From assembly GCA_014378125.1 (NCBI GenBank), contig JACMOG010000565.1, positions 1-8,658 on the forward strand: DNA of 8,658 bases, written 5' to 3'. The translations under genes were made by a program, and so were the position numbers. Of this stretch, positions 1-6,687 are shown piece by piece; the stretch's first letter is position 1, and every line of letters starts with the position of its first letter. This DNA is from Vitreoscilla sp. (GTDB lineage Bacteria; Pseudomonadota; Gammaproteobacteria; Burkholderiales; Burkholderiaceae). The notes beneath the pieces are model-generated. The model saw nothing but the letters and a program-made list of their open reading frames with translations, was not told the origin of the DNA and did no database searches.

Positions 1-1697
1 TCCACCTTGCGGGCGGCCGCGAAATCGGCCTCCGCCGCGGCCGTCTCGCCCAGCTTCATGCGGGCCAGCGCGCGCCCATACAGCGAGAACGCCGAGGTCG
101 GCTTGAGCTTGAGGGCCCGATCGAAATCGACCCTGGCCTTCGCCGGCTGGCTCAGCCGCAGCTGCACCCAGCCGCGGCTGTCGCGGAAGCTGGCGTCGTC
201 CGATTCGCCGTCGATGGCCTCGTCGCAGTCGGCCATCGCCTTGTCCAGCTCGATGTTGGCCTCCACCCGGGCCCAGCAGCGGCTGTTGTAGGCGGCGGGC
301 AGCCGCACGTCGTCGCGATGGTGATCGATCCACAGCGTCCATTGCTTGACGGATGGAACCGAGGCGTGGAGGCCGTCGTAGGCTTCGGCGAGTGCCCGCC
401 GCATGTTCGATTGCGCGGGCAGGCTGTCGTCCAGGACGCCGAGGTCCTGCAGCGCCGGGGCGGGGTCGGCGTCGCGGGCCCTCGAGAGCGCGCGTATCAG
501 GCGGGCGTCGTCGAGCTTGGGATCGAGCGCGAGCGCGGTGTCGAGGTCCGCCATCGACCGGGCCCGGTTCTTCAGCTTCGCGTTCGCCTCGGCTCGGGCA
601 AGGTGGAACCGGGCGTTGCCGGGCTCCAGCGCGCAGGCCCGATCGAGGTCGACCAGCGCCGATGCGTCGTCCTTGCGGGCCAGCGAGGCCGTGCCGCGCC
701 GATACAGGTCCGCGGCCGAAAGCGCATCGACCGGCTGCGAGGCGGGCGCGGAGGCCGGGTCGGCAGGGGCCTCGACGTTGCGCGCGAATACCGGGCCGCC
801 GTTGTAGGTGAAGAACATCCGCGAGCGGTCCAGCGAGACGTAGACGCGGTGCGACAGGAAAAAGTCGATGCCCATCAGCATGTCGAAGTCGCGAGCGTCG
901 AAGTCGCTCACGCCGAGGCGGTTGTGGATCACGGTCTCGCCGCCCAGCGCGACCCGGTCGAAATCGCCCGTCCACCACTTGGCCCGGCCTTCACCCACGC
1001 CGTAGACCACCGAGTTGTCCCGCAGGTTGGCGTCCTTGAGCCCGGCCTTGTGCGCCGCGTCCAGCGACACGAGGGTGGTGGCGCCGGTGTCGAACATCGC
1101 GATCACCTCTTGGCCGTTCAGCTGCACGTTGGCTCGGATGGCGGGGCGCGCCTCCGAGGGGCTGGACAGCAGCTCGACCTCGGAGACGGGCGTGTCGCCG
1201 GCCCAGTACGCCATGTTGGACTTGCCGCACTCGTCCCCGGGCTTGATCAGGCGGATCATGCCGTGTGCGAGGTCGTATTCGGTGTCCAGCACGCCCAGGA
1301 TGTTGCGGCCGATGAGGCCCATGGCGCCCAGGCCCGAATCGTTGCCACCCACCAGGAACTCGACGCGCGGGATCGCGGCATCCTGCAATTGCACGCTTTT
1401 CACCGTGGTCTTGCGCGGGCTGACCATGTTGCCCGCCAGGCCCTCCACCCTGAATCCGTCGGGCAGGTGTTCCAGCCGCAAGCCCAGCTGCTCCGCCGAA
1501 GCCCGGGTGAGGACGCTGAAGAACGCGCCGCTGTCCACCACCATGGGGATCTGCGTGCCGTTGATGCCCAGCACGGCGATCGCGCGCGAGCCCTCCATTC
1601 GCACCGGCAACTCCATCACCTGGATCTTGCAATGGGCCTGCGCCGCGGCGGCGCACGAGAGCAGGGCCGCGCAGACGGCCACTCGGAAGGCATTCAT
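1..1697 (-). CDS. Exported bilobal retropepsin-like aspartic protease with TPR domain (3' end cut by window edge)
   Basis: Reading leftwards from 1697 gives 565 open codons running off the window. Residues 1-21 form a signal peptide ending AQA, so the product is probably periplasmic or secreted. Two clan-AA protease lobes follow: DSGA at 55-58 with a GLIG flap-support motif near 127-130, and DTGA at 203-206 with MLMG at 273-276. An Ala/Pro-rich linker (about 309-325) leads to TPR-like helices (about 328-565). Both catalytic Asp residues are present, so a single chain could form the active site that retropepsins make by dimerising. The upstream neighbour is a full-length paralog; aligning to its end (ADFAAARKV here, ADFAAATKL there) predicts only about 23-25 residues are missing. 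The start is set by an AAGGAG seven bases upstream and by an ATGA overlap with the neighbour's stop. Substrate and physiological role are unknown. Confidence 0.85.
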   Translation of the reverse strand, partial: MNAFRVAVCAALLSCAAAAQAHCKIQVMELPVRMEGSRAIAVLGINGTQIPMVVDSGAFFSVLTRASAEQLGLRLEHLPDGFRVEGLAGNMVSPRKTTVKSVQLQDAAIPRVEFLVGGNDSGLGAMGLIGRNILGVLDTEYDLAHGMIRLIKPGDECGKSNMAYWAGDTPVSEVELLSSPSEARPAIRANVQLNGQEVIAMFDTGATTLVSLDAAHKAGLKDANLRDNSVVYGVGEGRAKWWTGDFDRVALGGETVIHNRLGVSDFDARDFDMLMGIDFFLSHRVYVSLDRSRMFFTYNGGPVFARNVEAPADPASAPASQPVDALSAADLYRRGTASLARKDDASALVDLDRACALEPGNARFHLARAEANAKLKNRARSMADLDTALALDPKLDDARLIRALSRARDADPAPALQDLGVLDDSLPAQSNMRRALAEAYDGLHASVPSVKQWTLWIDHHRDDVRLPAAYNSRCWARVEANIELDKAMADCDEAIDGESDDASFRDSRGWVQLRLSQPAKARVDFDRALKLKPTSAFSLYGRALARMKLGETAAAEADFAAARKV

Positions 1698-3493
1698 GGA
1701 TGGGCTCCTTCAATCTGATCGGCGGACAGGCCCAGCTCGCGCATGTGGTGGTCCATGTCCGGGCGCAGCTTTGTTGCCGCGGCGAAGTCGGCCTGGCTGG
1801 CGCCGGCGTTGCCCAGCCGCGCCAGCGCCACGCCGCGGCCGTACAGGGAGTTGGTCATCCTGGAATCCTTCGCCAGTGCCTTGTCGAAGTCCGACTTCGC
1901 CTTGCCCCACTGGGCCAGGCGCAGCCGCACCCAGCCGCGGCTGTCGAAGTAGGACGACGCCTTGTCGTCGAGGTCGATGGCCGCGTCGCAATCGGCCAGC
2001 GCCTTGTCCAGTGCCGCGTTCAGCTTCACGCGCGCCCAGCAGCGCTCGTCGTAGGCATCGGCCAGCTCGATGTCGTGCGGATGGAACTGGATCCATTGAT
2101 CGAGTTGCGCCACCACGCGCGCGGGCAGGCGCAGTTCCGCGAACAGGTCGGCCATCGACGTGCGGATCTGCGATTGCGGCGCCAGCGTGCGATCGAGTTC
2201 GTCCAGGTCGGCCAGCACGGCGTCGTCCTTGTCGTCCTCGTGCAGCATCCAGGCGCGCCGGATGCGGGCGTCGCCCAGGCGGGGGTCGAGGCGCAGCGCG
2301 GTGTCGAGATCGGCCAGGGCCTGCGGCTTCTGCTCGAGGCCTTCGTGCGCGGGGGCCCGCGTGGTGAAGCAGGTGGCGTTCTGCGGGGCGGGCGCGCAGG
2401 CGTGGTCGAGGTCGGGGAGGGGGCCGGCGAAGTCGCCGCGCGCCCGCGACGCGGCGCCGCGCCGTAGCGCGGCGTCGGCGCCGAGCGGCTCTTCGGGGCT
2501 AGCCGCGGCAGGCGCTGCGGCGCTGGCGTGCTCGGCCTTGTTCAGCCTGAACACCGGGCCGCCGTTGTACGTGAAGTACATGCGCTTCTGCTGGGCCGAC
2601 ACGTACACGTGGTGCGACAGGAAGAAGTCGACGCCCACCAGCATCTCGGCGTCGTTCAGGTCAAAATCTGCCACCTCCAACCGGTTGTTGTTGATCACCT
2701 CGCCGCCCAGCTCGAAGTGCTCGAAGGCGGCCGTCCATTGGCGTGCCGTGCCCCTGCCTGCGCCGTACATGTCGCCCTCGGGCGTCATGTCGTGTTCCTT
2801 CACGCCGGCCTTCTTCGCGGCGTCGAGCGACACGGTGGTGGTGGCGCCGGTGTCGAACATCACGTCAACGTCCTTGCCGTTCAGCCTGGCCGTGGCGCGC
2901 AGCGCTTGGCGGTTGAACTCGCGTTCGTAGTCGTACAGCAGGTCGACGCTGGCCACCGTGCCGGGATCGTCGGCCCAGTACGCCATGTTGGTCTTCTCGC
3001 ACTCGTCGTTCGGATACACGAAGCGGATCATGCCGTGCGCGAGGTCGTATTCGGTGTCTGCGAAGTTCAGCAGGTTGCGGCCGATGAGGCCCATCGAGCC
3101 GCTGCCCATCTCGTTGCCGCCCACGATGAAGTCGACGTTGGTGAGCGAGCCCTTGGACAGCTTGAGGTGCTCCACCGTGGTGAGCTTCACGCTGACGCCG
3201 CCCACCAGGCCCTGCACGCGCAGCCCGGGCTGGCGATGCGTGGCCAGATCGAGCTGGGCCGCCGCGGCCTCGTTGAGGAAGCTGAAGAACGCGCCCGTGT
3301 CCACGAACAGCGGCACGTCCTGGCCGTTGATGACCACCGTGGCCATGGCACGCATGCCCACCATGCGCACGGGCAGCTCGGCCACCTTCACGTGGCAGGC
3401 GGCGCGGCCGGTGGCCGGCGCCAGCAACGCGAGCGCGAGCAGGGCGCCCGAGACGAGCCCGATCGCCCGTGGACGGCCGCGATGTGCGTGCAT
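1694..3493 (-). CDS. Exported bilobal retropepsin-like aspartic protease with TPR domain
   Basis: A 599-residue protein with an Arg-rich n-region and hydrophobic core (about 11-31) forming a signal peptide, with cleavage near GRA/AC. Lobe 1 carries DTGA at 65-68 and GLIG at 135-138; lobe 2 carries DTGA at 214-217 and LVG at 285-287. A conserved bridge between lobes contains DTEYDLAHGMIR (146-157) and DEC.K.NMAYW (163-173). The linker at 320-338 is Ala-rich, and TPR-like repeats occupy about 341-580. Clan-AA enzymes use one Asp from each lobe, so this chain looks catalytically complete. Five Cys positions are shared with the downstream paralog (33, 165, 366, 485, 502). The first TPR contains unusual prolines (358, 360, 368, 370). 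It is the first gene of a two-gene minus-strand operon, overlapping the next by ATGA. Related periplasmic retropepsin-like proteases are known in proteobacteria; the role of this one is unknown. Confidence 0.88.
   Translation of the reverse strand: MHAHRGRPRAIGLVSGALLALALLAPATGRAACHVKVAELPVRMVGMRAMATVVINGQDVPLFVDTGAFFSFLNEAAAAQLDLATHRQPGLRVQGLVGGVSVKLTTVEHLKLSKGSLTNVDFIVGGNEMGSGSMGLIGRNLLNFADTEYDLAHGMIRFVYPNDECEKTNMAYWADDPGTVASVDLLYDYEREFNRQALRATARLNGKDVDVMFDTGATTTVSLDAAKKAGVKEHDMTPEGDMYGAGRGTARQWTAAFEHFELGGEVINNNRLEVADFDLNDAEMLVGVDFFLSHHVYVSAQQKRMYFTYNGGPVFRLNKAEHASAAAPAAASPEEPLGADAALRRGAASRARGDFAGPLPDLDHACAPAPQNATCFTTRAPAHEGLEQKPQALADLDTALRLDPRLGDARIRRAWMLHEDDKDDAVLADLDELDRTLAPQSQIRTSMADLFAELRLPARVVAQLDQWIQFHPHDIELADAYDERCWARVKLNAALDKALADCDAAIDLDDKASSYFDSRGWVRLRLAQWGKAKSDFDKALAKDSRMTNSLYGRGVALARLGNAGASQADFAAATKLRPDMDHHMRELGLSADQIEGAHP
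1705..1710 (-). promoter_or_regulatory. Ribosome-binding site deciding the start of the partial protease gene
   Basis: On the minus strand the sequence reads AAGGAG, seven bases before the ATG at 1697. It lies inside the last codons of the upstream gene, as expected for a translationally coupled pair, and favours 1697 over the out-of-frame ATG at 1693. Confidence 0.7.
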
Positions 3494-3497
3494 GGAT

Positions 3498-3505
3498 CCT
3501 CCCCC
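3498..3505 (-). promoter_or_regulatory. Ribosome-binding site of the first protease gene
   Basis: On the minus strand a GGGGGAGG run lies four bases before the ATG at 3493. Spacing is slightly short, but the purine run is long, and the following residues make a convincing signal peptide. Confidence 0.6.
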
Positions 3506-3563
3506 TGTCGATGATCGACGGATCGGCGCCGGCGCCGAGGCCGGACCGTCCTGTTTTCACCGG

Positions 3564-3576
3564 ACTGTATGACAGT
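3564..3576. promoter_or_regulatory. Short dyad in the region upstream of the protease operon, possible operator
   Basis: ACTGT, three bases, ACAGT: a perfect 5-3-5 inverted repeat about 70 bases upstream of the protease operon start and about 80 bases before the plus-strand GNAT remnant. The surrounding sequence (3551-3580) is locally AT-richer than the rest, as in a promoter. On the minus strand TTGAAC (3575-3580) could be a -35 box, but no good -10 sits 17 bases on. The half-sites resemble CTGT/ACAG of LexA boxes, but the spacing is wrong for LexA. Regulator unknown. Confidence 0.25.
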
Positions 3577-3654
3577 TCAAGCGCACCGCCGACCCGGGCA
3601 ATCACGAGGGGCTGCAAAAATGAGCGCCCGCGCTGCTTGATGAGCCTTCAATCC

Positions 3655-3819
3655 ATGACCGACGACAGCCGTCCCGCCATCCGCGACAACGTGGCCGCCC
3701 ACCGCTTCGAGATGATCGTCGACCGCCACGCCGCGGTGGCCACCTACGTGACAGACGCCTGCATGCGCCAGCACGCCGAGGCGCACGACCTGCTGGCCGA
3801 CTCAACGCGCTTCGATTGA
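3655..3819 (+). pseudogene. Internally deleted GNAT acetyltransferase remnant (YjdJ/COG2388-like)
   Basis: Fifty-four codons. The N-terminal half (RDNVAAHRFEMIVD, residues 11-24, through ATYVTD) resembles the first strands of the small YjdJ-like GNAT proteins, which usually run about 90-100 residues. The C-terminal half (ACMRQHAEAHDLLAD, 35-49) resembles their last helix, usually YMxRHPExxDLL. The roughly 40-45 residues normally between, including the HTxV strand and the RGxG/A acetyl-CoA pyrophosphate loop, are absent; the apparent junction is at codons 34-36 (about 3754-3762). The frame is kept across it. Without the cofactor loop, acetyltransferase activity is not expected. Neither the ATG at 3655 nor the in-frame one at 3640 has a good ribosome-binding site; 3655 fits family N-termini better. 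Family assignment is from recalled motifs. It could alternatively be a genuinely short protein. Confidence 0.6.
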
Positions 3820-3827
3820 GCCATCCT

Positions 3828-3911
3828 GTCGTTCCGCGCGCGTTCGCGGAATCCACGGGGTGCGAGATGCGGATTCGCAGGCGTGGATCCTGCGACTGCG
3901 CGCAGGATGAC
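3828..3911. repeat. REP-like intergenic element of nested hairpins
   Basis: Four stems are visible in 84 bases: TTCCGCG/CGCGGAA (3832-3838 with 3845-3851), ATCCACG/CGTGGAT (3851-3857 with 3882-3888) enclosing TGCGA/TCGCA (3861-3865 with 3875-3879), and TCCTGCG/CGCAGGA (3888-3894 with 3901-3907). The ends read GTCGTTCC and GGATGAC, close to inverted copies. The layout matches the dispersed GTCATTCC...GGATGAC elements common between proteobacterial genes and often linked to REP/RAYT systems. It begins eight bases after the stop of the GNAT remnant. It may stabilise or terminate transcripts, though no U-run follows. Only one copy is in the window, so repeat status is inferred. Confidence 0.6.
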
Positions 3912-4001
3912 CGGGGTCTGCAGCAACTTGCGTGCCTCCGCCCGAGCCCTGTCGCCCGGGCCCGCTGAATGCCTGGAGCCCGGTGCGCCACCGTCGGCGT
4001 G

Positions 4002-4008
4002 AAGGAGG
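4002..4008 (+). promoter_or_regulatory. Strong ribosome-binding site of the 70-aa gene
   Basis: AAGGAGG, seven bases before the ATG at 4016. It decides this start over the in-frame upstream ATG at 3932, which has no such site and would add a Pro/Arg-rich stretch unlike a protein N-terminus. Confidence 0.7.
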
Positions 4009-4015
4009 TTCGGGC

Positions 4016-4228
4016 ATGACCCCCCCATCGATTCCCCACCAGACATCGGCCGGCGAGCATGCCTGCGGCCGTCCCCTCACCGTCGCCGAGCTGAGCGTCG
4101 TCCTCGAGGAACTCGATCGCGTGGTCGAGGAACTGCAGGACTCCCACACGGAGCTCGCGCTGCCGTTCGACGACGCGTCGAGCGCCGCCACGCGCGACGC
4201 CACCGCCGCGGCCCGCCGCGCCGGCTGA
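4016..4228 (+). CDS. Small hypothetical protein with a predicted acidic helix
   Basis: A 70-residue protein not recognised as any family. Residues 1-20 are Pro/Ser/Thr/Gly-rich and probably disordered. Residues 21-47 (LTVAELSVVLEELDRVVEEL onward) are acidic with Leu/Val spacing suggesting one amphipathic or coiled-coil helix. The tail is Ala/Arg/Thr-rich. There is no signal peptide or membrane segment, so it is probably cytoplasmic. The optimal ribosome-binding site is the main evidence that it is translated. It lies alone between the hairpin repeat and the Yip1 gene, about 160 bases before the latter. It could be a small regulatory or adaptor protein, but nothing shows a function; a chance GC-rich open frame is less likely given the ribosome-binding site. 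Confidence 0.6.
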   Translation: MTPPSIPHQTSAGEHACGRPLTVAELSVVLEELDRVVEELQDSHTELALPFDDASSAATRDATAAARRAG

Positions 4229-4388
4229 GGGCCGCACCCGCTTCCCTGGAAAGCTCGACTCGAAAAGCGCGCCGGAACCCCCTTCCTGGGGATGGTCGCG
4301 CAGGCTCCCGGCCCGGATCATCCTGGTGCCCGGCGGCGGCACGACCCTGCCGCGAGCCTCGTCCCGAGTCTTTCACCAAGGAAGCACC

Positions 4389-5621
4389 ATGAATCTGCTC
4401 GAACGCGCCAAGGCCATCCTCCTGAAGCCGGCCGAGACCTGGCCCGTGATCGACGCCGAGCCGGCCTCGGTCGCCTCGATCTACACGGATTGGTTGCTGG
4501 TCATGGCGGCCATCCCGGCCGTCTGCCATTTCATCGGTGCGTGCCTGGTCGGCACGGGCATGTTCGGGTTCAGCTATCGCACGCCGATCGTGTCCGGGTT
4601 GATCATGGTGGTGGTCGGCTACGCCGTGTCGCTGGTGGGCTTCTTCCTGCTCTCGCTGCTGGTGAACGCGCTGGCGCCCACCTTCGGCGGCACGAAGAAC
4701 CCGGTCGCGGCCATGAAGGTGGTGGCCTACAGCGCGACGGCGTCCTGCGTCGCCAGCGTCCTGCTGCTGGTGCCCTCGGGCCTGCTGATGCTGGTGCTGT
4801 TCCTCGCGGGCTGCTACGGCATCTACCTGATGTACCTCGGCCTGCCCGTGCTGATGAAGAGCCCGGCGGACAAGGCCATCGGCTACACCGCGTCCGTCAT
4901 CGTCATCGCCTTCGTGGTCTACCTGGTGCTGGCGGGCATCTTCGCCGCGCTGTTCGGCGCGGCGATCTTCGGGGCAGGGCGCCACGCCGGCGCCGTCAGC
5001 CTGAACACGCCCGACGGCGAGGTGACCCTCGACACCGACGCGATGTCCGCCGCCGCCAGGCGCATCGACGCGGCGCGCCAGCGCATGGAGGCGGCGCAGA
5101 AGTCGGGCGACGCGGCCTCCAGCGGCGCGGCGCTGGGCGACATGATGGGCGCGCTCACGGGCGCCGGCGGCACGCCCATTCCCGTGGCCGACCTCAAGGC
5201 GCAGCTGCCCGAGGCGCTGGGCGCGCTCAAGCGCGACTCGTTCGAGACCAGCGGCGGCTCGGCGATGGGCATCTCCAGCTCGGTGGCCAAGGCCACCTAC
5301 GTGGCGGGCGACCAGCATGCGCAGCTCACCATCTCCGACCTCGGCGGCCTGGGTGGCCTCGCCTCGGTGGCCACTTGGGCCAACGTGACGGTGGACAGGG
5401 AGACGCCCGACGCCATCGAGAAGACGTACAAGGACGCCGGCCGCACCATCCACGAGGAGTACCGCAAGGACGGCAGCCACGCCGAATACACGGTGATCCT
5501 GAAGAACGGCGTGATCGTGGAGACCAGCGGCGACAAGCTGGACGGCGCCACGTTGAAGGCGATGGCCAGCGCGATCAACCTCGACGCGCTCGAGGCGATG
5601 AAGCGGCCTGCGAAGTCGTGA
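4389..5621 (+). CDS. Yip1-domain integral membrane protein with soluble C-terminal domain
   Basis: A 410-residue protein. Residues 1-25 (MNLLERAKAILLKPAETWPVI) show the typical N-terminus of bacterial Yip1 proteins: an amphipathic helix followed by P..TW. About five membrane helices follow (roughly 34-56, 66-93, 109-130, 131-154, 167-195), with the conserved FGGTKN loop at 99-104. Residues 200-410 are soluble: a helical, Ala/Arg-rich segment (217-255) and then an alternating-hydrophobic, probably beta-rich part (about 265-400) ending in a helix. Bacterial Yip1 proteins are usually near 200 residues, so the tail is an addition. The ATG is preceded by AAGGAAG at 4378-4384; the in-frame ATG at 4326 lacks a site. 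The function of bacterial Yip1 proteins is poorly known. It is followed after 80 bases by the SPFH gene, another membrane protein; co-transcription is possible. Confidence 0.82.
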   Translation: MNLLERAKAILLKPAETWPVIDAEPASVASIYTDWLLVMAAIPAVCHFIGACLVGTGMFGFSYRTPIVSGLIMVVVGYAVSLVGFFLLSLLVNALAPTFGGTKNPVAAMKVVAYSATASCVASVLLLVPSGLLMLVLFLAGCYGIYLMYLGLPVLMKSPADKAIGYTASVIVIAFVVYLVLAGIFAALFGAAIFGAGRHAGAVSLNTPDGEVTLDTDAMSAAARRIDAARQRMEAAQKSGDAASSGAALGDMMGALTGAGGTPIPVADLKAQLPEALGALKRDSFETSGGSAMGISSSVAKATYVAGDQHAQLTISDLGGLGGLASVATWANVTVDRETPDAIEKTYKDAGRTIHEEYRKDGSHAEYTVILKNGVIVETSGDKLDGATLKAMASAINLDALEAMKRPAKS

Positions 5622-5701
5622 GCCCCCGCTTCGTGAGCTCCCTCTAAACGCGCGACGCCGCAGGCGTAGAGTCGGCTTCACCTCAACAACAAGATCGCTC
5701 C

Positions 5702-6625
5702 ATGACACTCGTCACCCGTTACTCGAACGATGGTTCCCCTGCCGGCCGCGCCACGCTCGTGCGCGATGCGGTCATCGCGGTCGTCGTGCTGATCGCGCTG
5801 CTGGCCTTCTGGCCGATCCGCACGGTGCCCACCGGCTCGCGCGGCGTCATCACCGTGGGCGGTGCCATCCGCGGCCTCCAGAGCGAAGGCTTCACCCTCG
5901 TGCTGCCGTGGCAGAAGCTCGACGTGTTCAGCATCCGCGCCGAACAGGCCGACATCGAGAACGCCGAGGGCTCCACCTCCGACACCCAGCCGGTGAAGGT
6001 GAGCCTCACGGTGCGCTACTCGATCGCGCCCGACCGCGTGACCGAGGTCTACGAGAAGTACAGCCACGACGGCAACCTGGCCAACTACGTGCAGACGGCC
6101 ACGCAGGAAGTGTTCAAGGCGGTCACCGCGCGCTACTCGGCGCCCGACCTCATCAGCCAGCGCGCCGCGGTGTCCAACGACATCACGTCGGCGCGGCGCG
6201 CCAAGCTGGCCAACTACGGCGCGCAGGTCATCTCCATCGACATGCGCAACTTCTCGTTCAGCGACAGCTACATGCGCGCCATCAACGACAAGGTCACGCA
6301 GGAGCAGTTGCGCCTGGCCGCCGAGAACAAGCTGAAGACGGTGGAGGCCGAGCAGAAGCAGAAGGTGGCCATCGCCGAGGCCGAGGCCAACGCGGTCAAG
6401 GCCACGGCCGACGGCGACGCCTATGCCAAGATCAAGGTGGCCACCGCCGAGGCCCAGTCGCTGCAGGTGCAGAACGATGCGCTGTCCAAGAACAAGGACG
6501 TGCTGGAGTTGCGCCGCATCGAGGTGGAGCTCACCAAGGCGCAGAAGTGGAACGGCGCGTTGCCCACATCCATCTACGCGGGCGCCCCCATTCCGTTCCT
6601 GAACGTGGGCAACCCCGCCAAATAG
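5702..6625 (+). CDS. SPFH/prohibitin-family membrane-anchored protein
   Basis: A 307-residue protein. A short N-terminus with basic residues precedes one membrane helix (about 22-38), then WPIRTVPTGSRGVITVGG, the canonical opening of a prohibitin-type SPFH domain (about 41-195). Conserved features include EGFTLVLPW (62-70), QPVKVSLTVRYSI (96-108) and a QEVFKAVTARYSA.DLI helix (135-151). Residues 197-282 form an Ala/Glu/Lys-rich coiled coil that drives ring assembly in this family. The C-terminus (QKWNGALPTSIYAGAPIPFL, 281-300) is prohibitin-like. Such proteins form large ring or cage assemblies in the membrane and scaffold proteases or lipid domains. By analogy with HflK/HflC the domain would face the periplasm, which is inference. 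No NfeD, FtsH or second SPFH gene is adjacent. The ribosome-binding site is weak (AAGA at 5691-5694), but the start fits the membrane anchor. Confidence 0.9.
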   Translation: MTLVTRYSNDGSPAGRATLVRDAVIAVVVLIALLAFWPIRTVPTGSRGVITVGGAIRGLQSEGFTLVLPWQKLDVFSIRAEQADIENAEGSTSDTQPVKVSLTVRYSIAPDRVTEVYEKYSHDGNLANYVQTATQEVFKAVTARYSAPDLISQRAAVSNDITSARRAKLANYGAQVISIDMRNFSFSDSYMRAINDKVTQEQLRLAAENKLKTVEAEQKQKVAIAEAEANAVKATADGDAYAKIKVATAEAQSLQVQNDALSKNKDVLELRRIEVELTKAQKWNGALPTSIYAGAPIPFLNVGNPAK

Positions 6626-6631
6626 CCGCCC

Positions 6632-6645
6632 GCGGCGGCCGCCGC
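6632..6645. other. Perfect 14-base GC palindrome after the SPFH stop
   Basis: GCGGCGGCCGCCGC is fully self-complementary and lies seven bases after the SPFH stop codon. As RNA it could fold as a five-base-pair GC stem with a GGCC loop. No U-run follows (TTCCCC), so it is not a convincing intrinsic terminator. In sequence of this composition such palindromes can arise by chance. Confidence 0.3.
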
Positions 6646-6687
6646 TTCCCCCTGTGGCATCATCGCGCGGATGCCCCTCGCCCTGCC

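Noticed and set aside
318..1718. Long plus-strand open frame opposite the partial protease gene (and similar at 2528-3514)
   Set aside because: Arg/Val/His/Gln-rich translation with no domain; the minus strand encodes a clear signal peptide, catalytic motifs and TPRs. Antisense frames stay open because of GC-rich codon use.
3565..3575. LexA box in the region upstream of the protease operon
   Set aside because: CTGT and ACAG are separated by three bases, whereas LexA sites need about eight.
3620..3640. Six-codon frame MSARAA as a real gene
   Set aside because: Too short to support alone; only its TGATG overlap with the in-frame ATG at 3640 is notable, and it is mentioned with the other minicistron.
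3469..3654. Upstream extension of the GNAT remnant to an ATG at 3469
   Set aside because: It would overlap the protease operon's start and upstream region, has no ribosome-binding site, and its translation resembles no N-terminus of the family.
5655..5667. ACGCC-GCA-GGCGT hairpin between the Yip1 and SPFH genes as a terminator
   Set aside because: The stem is five base pairs and is followed by AGAGTCGG, not a T-run; it is too weak to call.
4077..5708. 543-codon minus-strand open frame opposite the Yip1 gene
   Set aside because: Low-complexity His/Arg/Gly/Gln composition, no start signal and full overlap with a convincing membrane protein; an antisense shadow.
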